Source: Hyphomicrobiales bacterium (GTDB lineage: Bacteria; Pseudomonadota; Alphaproteobacteria; Rhizobiales; Rhizobiaceae). From it: 55,269 nucleotides of DNA. The stretch spans positions 1 to 55,269 of the forward strand of contig UCMT01000016.1 of assembly GCA_900473795.1 (NCBI GenBank), given 5' to 3'. Numbering within the stretch: position 1 is the stretch's first letter; the number at the start of each line of letters is the position of its first letter. Shown piece after piece: positions 28,060 to 36,321 of the stretch. The notes beneath the pieces are model-generated. The model was not told the DNA's origin. It ran no database searches and saw nothing but the letters and a program-made list of their open reading frames with translations. A program made the translations under genes and the position numbers.

Positions 28060-28434
28060 TTAAATTTTAGAGAAATCCACATCCTGGTAAAATGCCCAAA
28101 TATTTATACGACTTTGTGCTGTCGCAGCTGTGCTGTGCAGGATCAAAATGATGGGCTGATCAGCTGATTTCGTTGGAATTATCTTTGAGAAGAGCATTCT
28201 CGCGCCTTGTGATTCTGGCGTAACCGCGACTTCCAAATCCCATTTATGATCCATTTCACGAATTATATTTGACGACTCCTCAAATTGTTCCCTCATTGCA
28301 TTTTCGTTTACAAACGGGTCGTCACTTAAGGATTTAAAACTGCTCCAAGAGCAGATTTGCGCTGCAGCCAATATCTTAGTCAGTCGCTCTGACTCGTGAT
28401 CGGAAGCTCGCCCTAGCTGCTGCGTAAGAATCAT
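28060..28434 (-). CDS. Hypothetical protein, second gene of an overlapping pair
   Basis: I do not recognise this 124-residue protein. It is soluble, with an acidic helical first half (SERLTKILAAAQ, EQFEESSNIIREM) and a strand-rich second half (ARMLFSKIIPT, QPIILILHSTA, INIWAFYQDV). The ATG at 28434 follows GAGGG by 5 bases, a good ribosome-binding site located inside the upstream gene, which it overlaps by 59 bases in another frame. Composition is clearly AT-richer than the flanking genes. Separate translation is favoured, but a frameshift fusing the two reading frames cannot be ruled out. Confidence 0.62.
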   Translation of the reverse strand: MILTQQLGRASDHESERLTKILAAAQICSWSSFKSLSDDPFVNENAMREQFEESSNIIREMDHKWDLEVAVTPESQGARMLFSKIIPTKSADQPIILILHSTAATAQSRINIWAFYQDVDFSKI

Positions 28435-28891
28435 CGACGCCCTCGAAATGGAACTTCACGGGATTTCTTTCGTAGAATGCGCGGAAGGCTAATACCGTGG
28501 TATTTTCTCGAAGGAAATCGCACAGTGCCTTCCGAAACTTCCAAGATTTCGCTTGCTTCGGCAGACGTGCCAGCCAATGCCTTGATGGGCGACCGATCGC
28601 GCAATCTGGAACCAAAGAGTACCCTGACGGCAATGGATTTCTCGACATCACATTGAGAAACAAGTCGAGTTCCTCGATCATTGCGAAACGAAGATCTACG
28701 CCGTTGAAATGCACCGACAGCAGGCACCAAGATTTCCGTTGTTCCAAGAAAGGATGACCAACTCTTTCGGGGCGTTTCGGTTGTCCGCTGTCGTTTGTGC
28801 GTTGAACCCAGCCGTAATATCTCGCGCCCGCGCGCCCACTCATGGGTGTGTCGGGGAAGTTGCGGTAGAGGTTGATCTGCGCAGATTTCAT
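28376..28891 (-). CDS. Hypothetical protein, first gene of an overlapping pair
   Basis: Unrecognised protein of about 171 residues, rich in Arg, Trp and Tyr, without signal peptide or membrane helix. Notable phrases are INLYRNFPDTPMSGRAGARYYGWVQRT, CLLSVHFNGVDLRFAMIEELDLFLNVM and RHWLARLPKQAKSWKFRKALCDFL. The ATG at 28891 is proposed; 28915 is an alternative. It follows the DUF2125 gene on the same strand after 121 bases, and its end overlaps the next gene by 59 bases. Base composition and codon use suggest a recently acquired cassette inside a conserved neighbourhood (tyrC on one side, DUF2125-chaC on the other). Confidence 0.62.
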   Translation of the reverse strand: MKSAQINLYRNFPDTPMSGRAGARYYGWVQRTNDSGQPKRPERVGHPFLEQRKSWCLLSVHFNGVDLRFAMIEELDLFLNVMSRNPLPSGYSLVPDCAIGRPSRHWLARLPKQAKSWKFRKALCDFLRENTTVLAFRAFYERNPVKFHFEGVDDSYAAARASFRSRVRATD

Positions 28892-29012
28892 GGCTTGAGG
28901 TCCGTTGCTCCGCATTGGTATGTGAGATCAGAATGTTGGAAGCAAATGGTTGCCAACCTCTTGGACTCCGCCACCTCGCTGCCGGTGCCAAGACGTCTCT
29001 CCGAAAACACCA

Positions 29013-30056
29013 TCACAGCTGCGGCAATTCTCCGATCGGGAAGAACGCCAGAAACGCGATGCCGTCGCGGACGTTCAGCTTCACGGTCGCCTCATTCTTG
29101 CCGTCGGCAAGGGCCGTCAGCATGTTGGCGATGTTGTTGACCATGGCTGTGCCGTCCTCGTTCGAAAACACCTTGACGAGGTTCTGACGCCAGCCTTCGA
29201 TGTTCTTCATCGTGACGCTGAACTCACCCGAGATCAGGCCCTTGTCGTCGACGGTGAAGGGGCCGGATGCGGTGGTGACCATGCCGCCGCCGAGATCGAG
29301 CGTCAGGTTGCGCATCTCCCCCTTGCTGTTGCGAAGCGCTCCGGGCTTCAGCCCGCCGGCATTCATCAGCGTGGCGCGATCGACAAATGTCATGTCCGCG
29401 CTGGCATTGAGCAGGGGCAGCAGGCTTGGCCCACCATCCACCTTGGCATCGAAACCATCGACGCTGAGGGCCACATCGAGATCCGGACCGTTCTGGCGGA
29501 AATGCGCCTCGCCATGTCCGGCACCGAAGGCAAGTTTGTGCGTATCGCCGATCGCGGCATCCTCATGCGTGGCAGGCAGAATGGCGGTGCCGGTCAGCTG
29601 GTCGTAGGTCATGGAGGTCCGGTCAAGGCCGGAAAGGGTGGCCTGCATGCTGGCATGCAGCAGCGACCAGTCGGCCGACACCGTGAGGCCCGGAGACACC
29701 CGTATCTCCGCCGGACCATCGAGCTCGACCACCGCATGTCCCGGCCGGTAGACCTGGGCTGCCGAGCGCAGCGCGCCGAACGAGGCGGAGGCGCCACGCG
29801 CGGCATCGTCAAGGCGGACCGTGTCGCAGAAAAGGCCGATGCGGAAAGGGAAGCCGCGCACGCTCATGCCGCCGCATTCCGCTGATGACCCGTTGCCTTT
29901 GTTCTTGCTCAGAAAGGCCGGCAGCCGGGTCTCGATCTGGTTTGCCGCAAGAAACCATGCGCCGGAATAGACGACCAGAAACAGGAGGATACCGATCGCC
30001 AGCCATCGGATCTTTCGGCTCCCGGCGCTGGGTTCGGCAATGTCTGCTGCTGTCAT
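29013..30056 (-). CDS. DUF2125 domain protein, membrane-anchored
   Basis: A 347-residue protein with one N-terminal membrane helix (about 18-38, LAIGILLFLVVYSGAWFLA) and a large periplasmic part matching DUF2125: CGGMSVRGFPFRIGLFCDTVRL, then long strand-rich repeats like those of AsmA/DUF945-type proteins. ATG 30056 with GGAG at a good distance is preferred over 30134. It is divergent from chaC, and about 190 bases between them must hold both promoters. Function is unknown; the fold suggests a lipid- or envelope-related role, which is inference. Confidence 0.85.
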   Translation of the reverse strand: MTAADIAEPSAGSRKIRWLAIGILLFLVVYSGAWFLAANQIETRLPAFLSKNKGNGSSAECGGMSVRGFPFRIGLFCDTVRLDDAARGASASFGALRSAAQVYRPGHAVVELDGPAEIRVSPGLTVSADWSLLHASMQATLSGLDRTSMTYDQLTGTAILPATHEDAAIGDTHKLAFGAGHGEAHFRQNGPDLDVALSVDGFDAKVDGGPSLLPLLNASADMTFVDRATLMNAGGLKPGALRNSKGEMRNLTLDLGGGMVTTASGPFTVDDKGLISGEFSVTMKNIEGWRQNLVKVFSNEDGTAMVNNIANMLTALADGKNEATVKLNVRDGIAFLAFFPIGELPQL

Positions 30057-30244
30057 GGTCTGCTCCAAGGATATCGCCCATCTCTGATGCTGCTGCACCG
30101 GGGACTGGCTGCTGGCGTCTTCCCGTTTGCGCACAATCGTTCAGGAAACCGATTCCGATTGGCAATCTTATACGCTAGGAAAGCACCAGAGTTGTCTGTC
30201 GGCCATCCCGGCGCCTTTCGGCTGCATCGGTATGGCGAGAATGA

Positions 30245-30790
30245 ATGGCAGTGGATATGGACGATTTTTGGGTCTTTGGCTACGGTTCCCTGATGTGGAA
30301 CCCCGGCTTTGCCTTCGAGAACAAGATGACGGCCCGGGCTTTCGGCTACCGGCGCTCGCTTTGCGTCCGCTCCTGGGTGCACCGCGGCACGCAGGAACGC
30401 CCCGGCCTGGTGCTCGGCCTCGACTATGGCGGCTCCTGCCGCGGCATGGCCTTCAAGGTGGCTCAGAAGGACAAGACTGACGTCATCGACTATCTGCGCG
30501 AGCGCGAGCTGGTCACCCATGTCTACAAGGAACGCACGATGCCGGTTAAGCTTGCCGACGGGCGGCGCGTGCCGGCGCTCACCTACATCATCGACCGCAA
30601 CCATGTGCAATATGCCGGCACGCTGAGCGCCGAGGAGGCGGCGGCGACCGTTGCCGTGTCGCATGGCAAATCAGGCGCCAACACGGAGTATCTGATGAAC
30701 ACGCTTGCCCATCTGCAGGAGATGGGCATTCGCGATCACTGGCTCGAAGAAGTGGCAGCCACAGTCAACCGGATGCAGGCTCAGGCCTGA
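30245..30790 (+). CDS. Gamma-glutamylcyclotransferase, ChaC family
   Basis: Predicted glutathione-degrading enzyme that releases 5-oxoproline and Cys-Gly. The 181-residue protein has the substrate loop FGYGSLMWNPGF at the N-terminus, then RSWVHRGTQERPGLVLGL, and a catalytic Glu expected in YLRERE. ATG 30245 is used, with 30257 as a possible alternative. The gene end overlaps that of plsC by 10 bases within a perfect palindrome, so both proteins end in the same five residues. Confidence 0.9.
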   Translation: MAVDMDDFWVFGYGSLMWNPGFAFENKMTARAFGYRRSLCVRSWVHRGTQERPGLVLGLDYGGSCRGMAFKVAQKDKTDVIDYLRERELVTHVYKERTMPVKLADGRRVPALTYIIDRNHVQYAGTLSAEEAAATVAVSHGKSGANTEYLMNTLAHLQEMGIRDHWLEEVAATVNRMQAQA

Positions 30791-30798
30791 GCCTGCAT
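30773..30798. terminator. Perfect 26-base palindrome at the overlapping 3' ends of chaC and plsC
   Basis: The arm ATGCAGGCTCAGG (30773-30785) is followed directly by its exact reverse complement (30786-30798). Each strand encodes Met-Gln-Ala-Gln-Ala-stop, the last codons of the ChaC-family and PlsC proteins. In RNA either strand could form an 11-pair stem with a 4-base loop. It looks like a bidirectional transcription end, though the T-tracts are short. Confidence 0.7.
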
Positions 30799-31566
30799 TT
30801 CCTTCAGCCGCTGGGCTGCCGTCGGCGGCAGCGGCAAATGCGGATTGTCCCTCACCGTTTCCAGCAGCAGCTGATCGCTGGCCTTTTCCATCACGTCGAC
30901 CAGTGTCTGCAGAAAGACATCGGGATCGAGACCGGCTTCGATCGGCGGCAGGATGCGCACCTTGAAATGGCCGGGGAACCGCAGGAACTTGCGGCGCGGC
31001 CAGAACAGGCCGGGATGCATGACGACCGGGACCACCGGCACGGCGAGATCGCGGTAGAGGCGGGCGATGCCGTATTTGTAGTGCGGCGGTGCCCCTGGGG
31101 GGCGGCGCGTGCCTTCGGGGTAGATGATCAGCTGGCGGCCGGTCGCCATTTCGTCCTTGGTGCGCTGCATCACCGCCGCCATCACCCTGCCGCGGGCGCC
31201 CCGATCGACCGGCACCATGCGCTGTTTCTGGACGTACCAGCCGAACAGCGGGATCCAGACGAGTTCGCGCTTCAGGATGAAGAAGGGATCGGACAGCCAG
31301 GGCAGCAGCGCGTAGACATCCCAGAAGGACTGATGCTTGGGGGCGAAGATATATCCCTCCTTCGGGATATTCTCGAGGCCTTCGATCTCGAATGTCGTAC
31401 CAACGATCGTCTTGAACAGCCAGTGATTGCTGCGCGCCCAGTTCTTCGGCACGAACCATGCCGTCTTGCGGGGCACGAGGAAGTAGATCGGCGTCATCAC
31501 GACCATCTGGGCAATCAGATTGATATAGAACGCGATGTTGAACAGGACCGAACGCAGGATGATCAT
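30781..31566 (-). CDS. plsC: 1-Acyl-sn-glycerol-3-phosphate acyltransferase
   Basis: Inner-membrane acyltransferase that makes phosphatidic acid. At 261 residues it is full length. The catalytic H78-x4-D83 motif is HQSFWD, and YPEGTRRPPG is the glycerol-phosphate binding block; the N-terminus (about 3-32) is hydrophobic. It follows the YdcF-like gene by 93 bases in the leftward ftsE-ftsX-ydcF-plsC series, an order I associate with rhizobia. A second acyltransferase with a different substrate is an alternative reading. Confidence 0.93.
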   Translation of the reverse strand: MIILRSVLFNIAFYINLIAQMVVMTPIYFLVPRKTAWFVPKNWARSNHWLFKTIVGTTFEIEGLENIPKEGYIFAPKHQSFWDVYALLPWLSDPFFILKRELVWIPLFGWYVQKQRMVPVDRGARGRVMAAVMQRTKDEMATGRQLIIYPEGTRRPPGAPPHYKYGIARLYRDLAVPVVPVVMHPGLFWPRRKFLRFPGHFKVRILPPIEAGLDPDVFLQTLVDVMEKASDQLLLETVRDNPHLPLPPTAAQRLKEMQAQA

Positions 31567-31659
31567 CAGGCAGGCTTTCGCAGCAAAGGACTGATCGCTG
31601 CCTACACGAATATTCCGGGAAGGAAAACCGCTTCCCTCGCGAGTTGCTCGCCTTGCCGC

Positions 31660-32385
31660 TCAGTTTCCGGATGCGGTGGCGTCCTTGCCTTCGGTGCGAA
31701 GGCCGCTTGCCGGATGGGCGCCAAGCGTGTCGCGCACGGATGCGATGGTCAGTTTGACGTATTCGGAAAGGATCGTCTTCAGCACCATCGGATTGTGCAG
31801 CCAGTTGGTGCTCTTCAGGTCGGAATTGACGACCGGATAGGCGATGAACTCGATGCCAGGATTGGCGCGACGCAGTTCGAGCAGGCTGCGCGGCATGTGG
31901 TAGTTGTTGGTGACGACGAGAATGCTCCGGTAGCCGTTGTCGCGGATCCAGTTGGCGGTTTCGTTGGCATTGCCGATGGTGTCGATTGCGTCATGGCCGA
32001 TATCGACGCAGCATTTGAAGAGGTCGGCGGAACTCTGCGTGTTGCGCCGTATCTGGCCGCCCGTCGTCGAAGGGTGGACGCCGGAGATGAGCAGCCGCTT
32101 GCCCGCTCCGCCTTTCAGAAGTTCGACCGCCTGGTCGATCCGCTGGAAGCCTCCCGTCAGGACAACGATGGCATCGGCTTTCGGCTCGGCCGGCGGCTGC
32201 AGGGAGGCGACGGAATCGGCGAAATAGAGGAAACCCGCGGTGGCGCAACCGGCGATGAGCAGCAGGATATAGAAGGTCAGCCGTACCAGCCGCCGGCGAA
32301 GGCTGACATGCCTGCGCACCCGCGCGCCTTTCCGCCGCAATCCGCCGCTCTCGTTCATTCCTGTCCCGGGCGCTTCGCCAGCCAT
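31660..32385 (-). CDS. YdcF/ElyC-like DUF218 membrane protein
   Basis: A 241-residue protein with a basic N-terminus, one membrane helix (about 33-55) and a DUF218 domain facing the periplasm: ADAIVVLTGGFQRIDQAVELL, LLISGVHPS, ETANWIRDNGYRSILVVTNNYHMPRS. DUF218 proteins such as ElyC and SanA affect envelope integrity. It is 64 bases after ftsX and 93 before plsC, so division and envelope lipid genes are grouped. Confidence 0.88.
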   Translation of the reverse strand: MAGEAPGTGMNESGGLRRKGARVRRHVSLRRRLVRLTFYILLLIAGCATAGFLYFADSVASLQPPAEPKADAIVVLTGGFQRIDQAVELLKGGAGKRLLISGVHPSTTGGQIRRNTQSSADLFKCCVDIGHDAIDTIGNANETANWIRDNGYRSILVVTNNYHMPRSLLELRRANPGIEFIAYPVVNSDLKSTNWLHNPMVLKTILSEYVKLTIASVRDTLGAHPASGLRTEGKDATASGN

Positions 32386-32449
32386 GGTGATTCTCTCATA
32401 CAGGCAGATTGCGGCAAGGAATGGATGCGTGGCAATGCCATCATGTCCG

Positions 32450-33460
32450 TCAGTTCTGATGGGTATCGATACGAGCCGGATCAGAGCGGATCTGGTCGAT
32501 CTCGTAGATCGTCCGCATGACGGTGAACCGCGCCGTCAGCGTGGTCAAAAGCGCAATGACGATCATGATGGCCGCGATGCCGAGATAGCCGGTATAGCCG
32601 ATGGTGAAGCTGCCGAAGAGGGCGGTTGCCTGGTCGCTTTGCGGCGTCGCGATCGATCGCGACTGCCAGAAACCGGCGATCGCGAAACAGGTCGCGGCCA
32701 GCAGGCCGCCGGCGCCGGCGCCCTTGAGGCTGATCTTCAGGAAGTGTTTCTGGAATTCCGAGGCAACGAAACCGGCCTCGGCGCCGACGAAATGCAGGAC
32801 CTCGACGATGTGGCGATTGCCCGACAGGGTCCCGCGTGTGGCGAAGATGACGGTCAGCACCATCGCGGAAAACACCAGCATCAGCACGCCGGTGCCGATC
32901 AGCGCCGTCGTGTGGGCCATCGCCACCAGCCGATCGACCCAGGTGCGGTGATCGTCGAGATAGGCCTGCGGGATGGTTTCCGTCAGCATCTTGCGCATCG
33001 CCGCAAAATCGGGCGGATTGTTCTCGTCGATGGTGATGATCACCAGACGCGGCACGGGAAGGTCGTCGAGATTGAGACCTTCGCCAAGCCAGGGTTCGAG
33101 CAGCCGGGCCGTCGCCGCCTTGTCGACGATGTTGCCGTCGGTCGTGCCATCGAAGGTCATCGCCAGATCGCGGGCATCGGCGAGCGCCTTTTCCATGTCC
33201 AGCTTTTCATCCGGTTTGATCTGGATGGTGATCTCGCGGGAAATCTGGCTCTGCCAGCTCTGCGCCGTCGAGCGCACCATGCTGACGGCGCCGAGCGTCA
33301 GGCAGGCAAGGAAGGCCATGATGGCGATTACCAGCATCAAGGCATTGCCCGACACATTGCCCGGCGGCACGATCGGTGCCGTCGGCCGCACGCGCAGCGC
33401 TGCCTTGCGCTCCTGCGGCGCGGCCGGCTGCGGGCGGTCGGTAGCGCGGACGTCACTCAT
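32450..33460 (-). CDS. ftsX: Cell division protein FtsX
   Basis: Membrane partner of FtsE that passes cytosolic ATP hydrolysis to periplasmic murein hydrolases. The 336-residue protein has a cytoplasmic N-tail (1-38), a first helix (about 40-62), a periplasmic domain (about 65-200) and three further helices in the C-terminal half, with the phrase VEVLHFVGAEAGFVASEFQ typical of FtsX. It overlaps the ftsE 3' end by 8 bases, so the pair is translationally coupled. Confidence 0.95.
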   Translation of the reverse strand: MSDVRATDRPQPAAPQERKAALRVRPTAPIVPPGNVSGNALMLVIAIMAFLACLTLGAVSMVRSTAQSWQSQISREITIQIKPDEKLDMEKALADARDLAMTFDGTTDGNIVDKAATARLLEPWLGEGLNLDDLPVPRLVIITIDENNPPDFAAMRKMLTETIPQAYLDDHRTWVDRLVAMAHTTALIGTGVLMLVFSAMVLTVIFATRGTLSGNRHIVEVLHFVGAEAGFVASEFQKHFLKISLKGAGAGGLLAATCFAIAGFWQSRSIATPQSDQATALFGSFTIGYTGYLGIAAIMIVIALLTTLTARFTVMRTIYEIDQIRSDPARIDTHQN

Positions 33461-34112
33461 AGATGTCGAGCCGTCCCTGCGAGAGGATCATGCGCCGTGC
33501 CTCGACCTGATCCATCAGCGAAAGATCGTGGGTGGCGATGACGACGGCGGTGCCGAGCCGGTTGAGCTCGAGAAAGAGGTTCAATAGCCGCCGCGCCATC
33601 GGCGGATCGACGTTGCCGGTGGGCTCATCGGCGAGCAGGATTTCCGGCCGGTCGATCAGCGCGCGGGCGATCGCCGCGCGCTGCTTCTCGCCGCCCGAGA
33701 GCACCGGCGGCAAAACGTTGATGCGCTCGCCAAGCCCGACCCAGCCGAGAAGTTCGAGAACGTCGGCGCGGTAGGACGATTCGTCCTTGCCCCGCACGCG
33801 CAGGGGCAGCGCGACATTCTCGTAGGTGGTCAGGTGATCGAGCAGGCGGAAGTCCTGGAAGACGATGCCGACGCGGCGGCGCAGCATCGGGAACTCCTCG
33901 CGCGGAATGGTCGAGATGTTGCGGTCGAACATGCGGATCAGGCCGCGCGTCGGCTTCAACGAGAGGAACAGCAACCGGAGCAGCGTCGTCTTGCCGGCGC
34001 CCGACGGGCCGGTCAGGAACTGGAAGGATTTTTTGGGAATGTCGAAGGTCAGGTCGCGGAGGATTTCCGGGCCCATTCCATAGCGCAATCCGACATTTTC
34101 AAAGTGAATCAA
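33453..34112 (-). CDS. ftsE: Cell division ATP-binding protein FtsE
   Basis: ABC ATPase of the FtsEX division complex, 219 residues. Walker A is GPSGAGKT (35-42), the signature LSGGEKQR and Walker B ILLADEPT follow, then the H-loop in IATHDLS. The start is proposed as TTG at 34112, giving the family N-terminus LIHFENVGLRYG; a GTG at 34148 would add 12 untypical residues. The promoter region upstream holds a perfect CtrA box and is divergent to a membrane-protein gene. Confidence 0.94.
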   Translation of the reverse strand: MIHFENVGLRYGMGPEILRDLTFDIPKKSFQFLTGPSGAGKTTLLRLLFLSLKPTRGLIRMFDRNISTIPREEFPMLRRRVGIVFQDFRLLDHLTTYENVALPLRVRGKDESSYRADVLELLGWVGLGERINVLPPVLSGGEKQRAAIARALIDRPEILLADEPTGNVDPPMARRLLNLFLELNRLGTAVVIATHDLSLMDQVEARRMILSQGRLDIYE

Positions 34113-34219
34113 CGGGTCAGTCCAGCTTCTCGTCAGGCTTCTTGCCACGCATTTCCGGCGGGTTGATGGCCTCTGCCACAGGAAACGGCGTCGCGCTCAC
34201 TGCTAAGCTCCCAACATGG

Positions 34220-34234
34220 TTAAACAATGGTTAA
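34220..34234. promoter_or_regulatory. Predicted CtrA binding site between ftsE and a divergent gene
   Basis: TTAA (34220-34223), seven bases, TTAA (34231-34234) is an exact match to the CtrA consensus TTAA-N7-TTAA. A second element TTAACCAT, a known CtrA half-site form, lies at 34279-34286. The site is about 110 bases before the proposed ftsE start and about 150 before the rightward gene, so cell-cycle control of either or both is likely. Binding itself is inferred. Confidence 0.6.
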
Positions 34235-34386
34235 TTTTCGATGAAAGCGGCTGGTTCCAGGGCGTCATTTTCGAAGCATTAACCATTTAGGTTTACGTCT
34301 CGGAAAGGTTTGTTTCAATGCCCGATTCTGGCCCGTGGCCGGCCCCGGCATTCTGGCGCGGTCGGATGGCTGCGGGAGGAGAGACC

Positions 34387-35070
34387 ATGAACGCTTTTCG
34401 TTCCAACAGGGGCCATAGCGCCCGGATGGACCTCCTGCCTCCTGATCGTCCTCAGCGTTCCCCCCGGACCGTGAGTGCTCCGCGCGCAACCGATATCATC
34501 GACGCGGATTTCGAAACCGTCGCCACGAACAGCCGCCGCAATGCCTATCCCGTGTTCAACGACAATCAGCGCGGCGCCGCACCTCGGCGACACACGCACG
34601 TCGCCGCCGGTGGGTCGCGCGCCGCGTCGGCTCTTCTGTGGGCAGTGAACCATCTCGAACGCCTGCTTCAGACCGCGTCGCCCAAGGCGTTTGCGGTGCT
34701 TGTGACCTGCCTGTGCGCTCCCGTCTTCCTGCTTTTTGCCGGTCTTTCCCATCACCAGCCGGCCGTTGCGGCATCGCCAGCCTTGGCCATCAGCGGCGTC
34801 ACCACAGCGCTCAGCGACGCCAACGGCATGAAGGTTGTTTCGGTCTACGGCGCCGTCGAAAATCATTCCGATGCGCCGAAGGCGGTGCCGATGATCCAGG
34901 TTGATGTCATCGCCGGCGGACAGAAACGCACGGCCAGCCGGATATTCCCGGGCGAGGCGGTGCTGGCTCCTGGCGAAAGCCAGCCTTTTTCGGCGCGCCT
35001 CCCACACGCAGGTGGAAAACTGCCGGACGTGACGGTTTCCTTTGGCGAAAAGGGTGATTCGGCCCCGTGA
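34387..35070 (+). CDS. Single-pass membrane protein with DUF3426-like C-terminal domain
   Basis: A 227-residue protein. The N-terminal 95 residues are polar and basic, one membrane helix follows (about 100-122, FAVLVTCLCAPVFLLFAGL), and the C-terminal 100 residues (VVSVYGAVENHSDAPKAVP, LAPGESQPFSARLP) resemble DUF3426. Related rhizobial proteins, as I recall them, begin with an MJ0042-type zinc ribbon; none is present here. ATG 34387 follows GGAGGAG at good spacing. It is divergent from ftsE across a CtrA box and is followed by hpt at about 70 bases. Confidence 0.72.
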   Translation: MNAFRSNRGHSARMDLLPPDRPQRSPRTVSAPRATDIIDADFETVATNSRRNAYPVFNDNQRGAAPRRHTHVAAGGSRAASALLWAVNHLERLLQTASPKAFAVLVTCLCAPVFLLFAGLSHHQPAVAASPALAISGVTTALSDANGMKVVSVYGAVENHSDAPKAVPMIQVDVIAGGQKRTASRIFPGEAVLAPGESQPFSARLPHAGGKLPDVTVSFGEKGDSAP

Positions 35071-35138
35071 CTGTGCTAAGCGGCTAACTTCCGGAGGCCT
35101 AGCACGCAGTCTCCATGACCATTTCTGGAGACTTCCAT

Positions 35139-35684
35139 ATGCCCGTCGTCCGTGGGAAAAACATCGAACCGCTCTACTCCGCCGAGACCATCGCCGCGCG
35201 CAATATCGAACTGGCCAGGCAGATCGGCGAAGGCCCGACAAACGATCTTCTCGTGATTGCGGTGCTGAAGGGGTCCTTCATTTTCGCAGCCGACCTGATC
35301 CGCGCCATGCACGCGACCGGTCTTGCACCGGAAGTCGAGTTCATCACCTTGTCGAGCTATGGCACCGGAACCGTGTCGCAGGGCGTCAGGGTCATCAAGG
35401 ACATCGACAGCGACGTACATGGCCGTGACGTGCTTCTGATCGACGACATTCTCGAATCGGGCCGTACCCTGCTTTTCGCCAAAGAGCTGATGTATGAGCG
35501 CGGCGCCAAGTCGGTCTCGATCGCCGTTCTTCTCGACAAGACGGTGAAGCGTCAGACCGACCTCCATGCAGATTATGTCGGTTTCGAATGCCCGGACTAT
35601 TTCGTCGTTGGTTACGGCATGGATGTCGCCTATGCGTTCCGCGAACTGCCCTTCGTCGGCATCGTCACCGGCGACGCGGAATAG
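35139..35684 (+). CDS. hpt: Hypoxanthine phosphoribosyltransferase
   Basis: Purine salvage enzyme that converts hypoxanthine (and often guanine) to the nucleotide with PRPP. The PRPP loop VLLIDDILESGRTL is intact, and IAVLKGSFIFAADLIRA near the N-terminus and YVGFECPDYFVVGYGMD in the C-terminal hood are typical. ATG 35139 gives 181 residues and has GGAGA upstream; 35115 would add 8 residues. It is followed by the CpdR-type regulator across about 155 bases with stable hairpins. Confidence 0.93.
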   Translation: MPVVRGKNIEPLYSAETIAARNIELARQIGEGPTNDLLVIAVLKGSFIFAADLIRAMHATGLAPEVEFITLSSYGTGTVSQGVRVIKDIDSDVHGRDVLLIDDILESGRTLLFAKELMYERGAKSVSIAVLLDKTVKRQTDLHADYVGFECPDYFVVGYGMDVAYAFRELPFVGIVTGDAE

Positions 35685-35757
35685 TCGTTGGCTGTGGGCA
35701 GCCGCTGATCTGGTCATCCGCGTTTACGGAAAACAAAGAAAACTCTGGTGGTGTGAG

Positions 35758-35778
35758 CCCGCAGCGATGTGCTGCGGG
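35758..35778 (+). promoter_or_regulatory. Leader hairpin before the CpdR-type gene
   Basis: CCCGCAGC (35758-35765) and GCTGCGGG (35771-35778) form a perfect 8-base stem with a 5-base loop, about 60 bases before the start of the next gene. A second possible stem, GGGAC with GTCCC, follows around 35783-35811. No T-tract follows, so it looks like a structured leader or small RNA rather than a terminator. No known RNA family was recognised. Confidence 0.4.
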
Positions 35779-35840
35779 TGAGGGACGCGCGCCTCTACGG
35801 GCTCGGTCCCAGCGGAGTTGTTGCCGGAACGGAGGCCATG

Positions 35841-36200
35841 ATGGCGAAAATCCTGATTACCGAAGATGAGGACGGCCTGCGCCGTTTCGTTGCCCGGGCG
35901 TTGCAGCTGGATGGTCATGAAACCGTCGAGGCTGCCGACGGCGCCGAGGGGCTGGCCTGCCTGCGTGGCGAAGACTTCGATCTGCTTTTGTCCGACATCC
36001 GCATGCCCGTCATGGACGGTATCGAGCTTGCCCATCAGGCATCGGCGGCCTTTCCGAGCCTGAAGATCCTTCTGATGACCGGGTACGCCGAACAGCGCGA
36101 AAGGGCCGACAATCTGACCGGCAAGGTCATGGATGTCGTCTCCAAGCCCTTCACTTTGCCGGACATCCGCAAGGCTGTTGCCGTCGCTCTTGCGGCATAG
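35841..36200 (+). CDS. cpdR: CpdR-family single-domain response regulator
   Basis: A 119-residue receiver domain without an output domain. The acidic pair E8-D9 region, phosphoacceptor D52 in LLLSDIRMP, T80 in LLMTGYAEQRERA and K102 in VVSKPF are all present. The sequence style matches CpdR, the regulator that, when unphosphorylated, recruits substrates of ClpXP and so controls CtrA turnover. ATG 35841 has GGAGG 5 bases upstream; the adjacent ATG at 35838 is too close. Rhizobia can carry more than one CpdR, so this may be a paralogue. Confidence 0.7.
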   Translation: MAKILITEDEDGLRRFVARALQLDGHETVEAADGAEGLACLRGEDFDLLLSDIRMPVMDGIELAHQASAAFPSLKILLMTGYAEQRERADNLTGKVMDVVSKPFTLPDIRKAVAVALAA

Positions 36201-36321
36201 ACGACTTCAAAAACAACAGGTGCCACGGGCCGACTTGGCGGCCTATGGCATTGCAATCCGCCTGACGAACGCCCATCGTCATGGCCCACCGACCCCTGAG
36301 CCTCCAAATGCGCCCGACCCC

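Noticed and set aside
28376..28915. Reading the overlapping pair as one frameshifted gene
   Set aside because: The second gene has its own well-placed GAGGG and ATG, so two genes are the simpler reading. The possibility is kept as a caveat.
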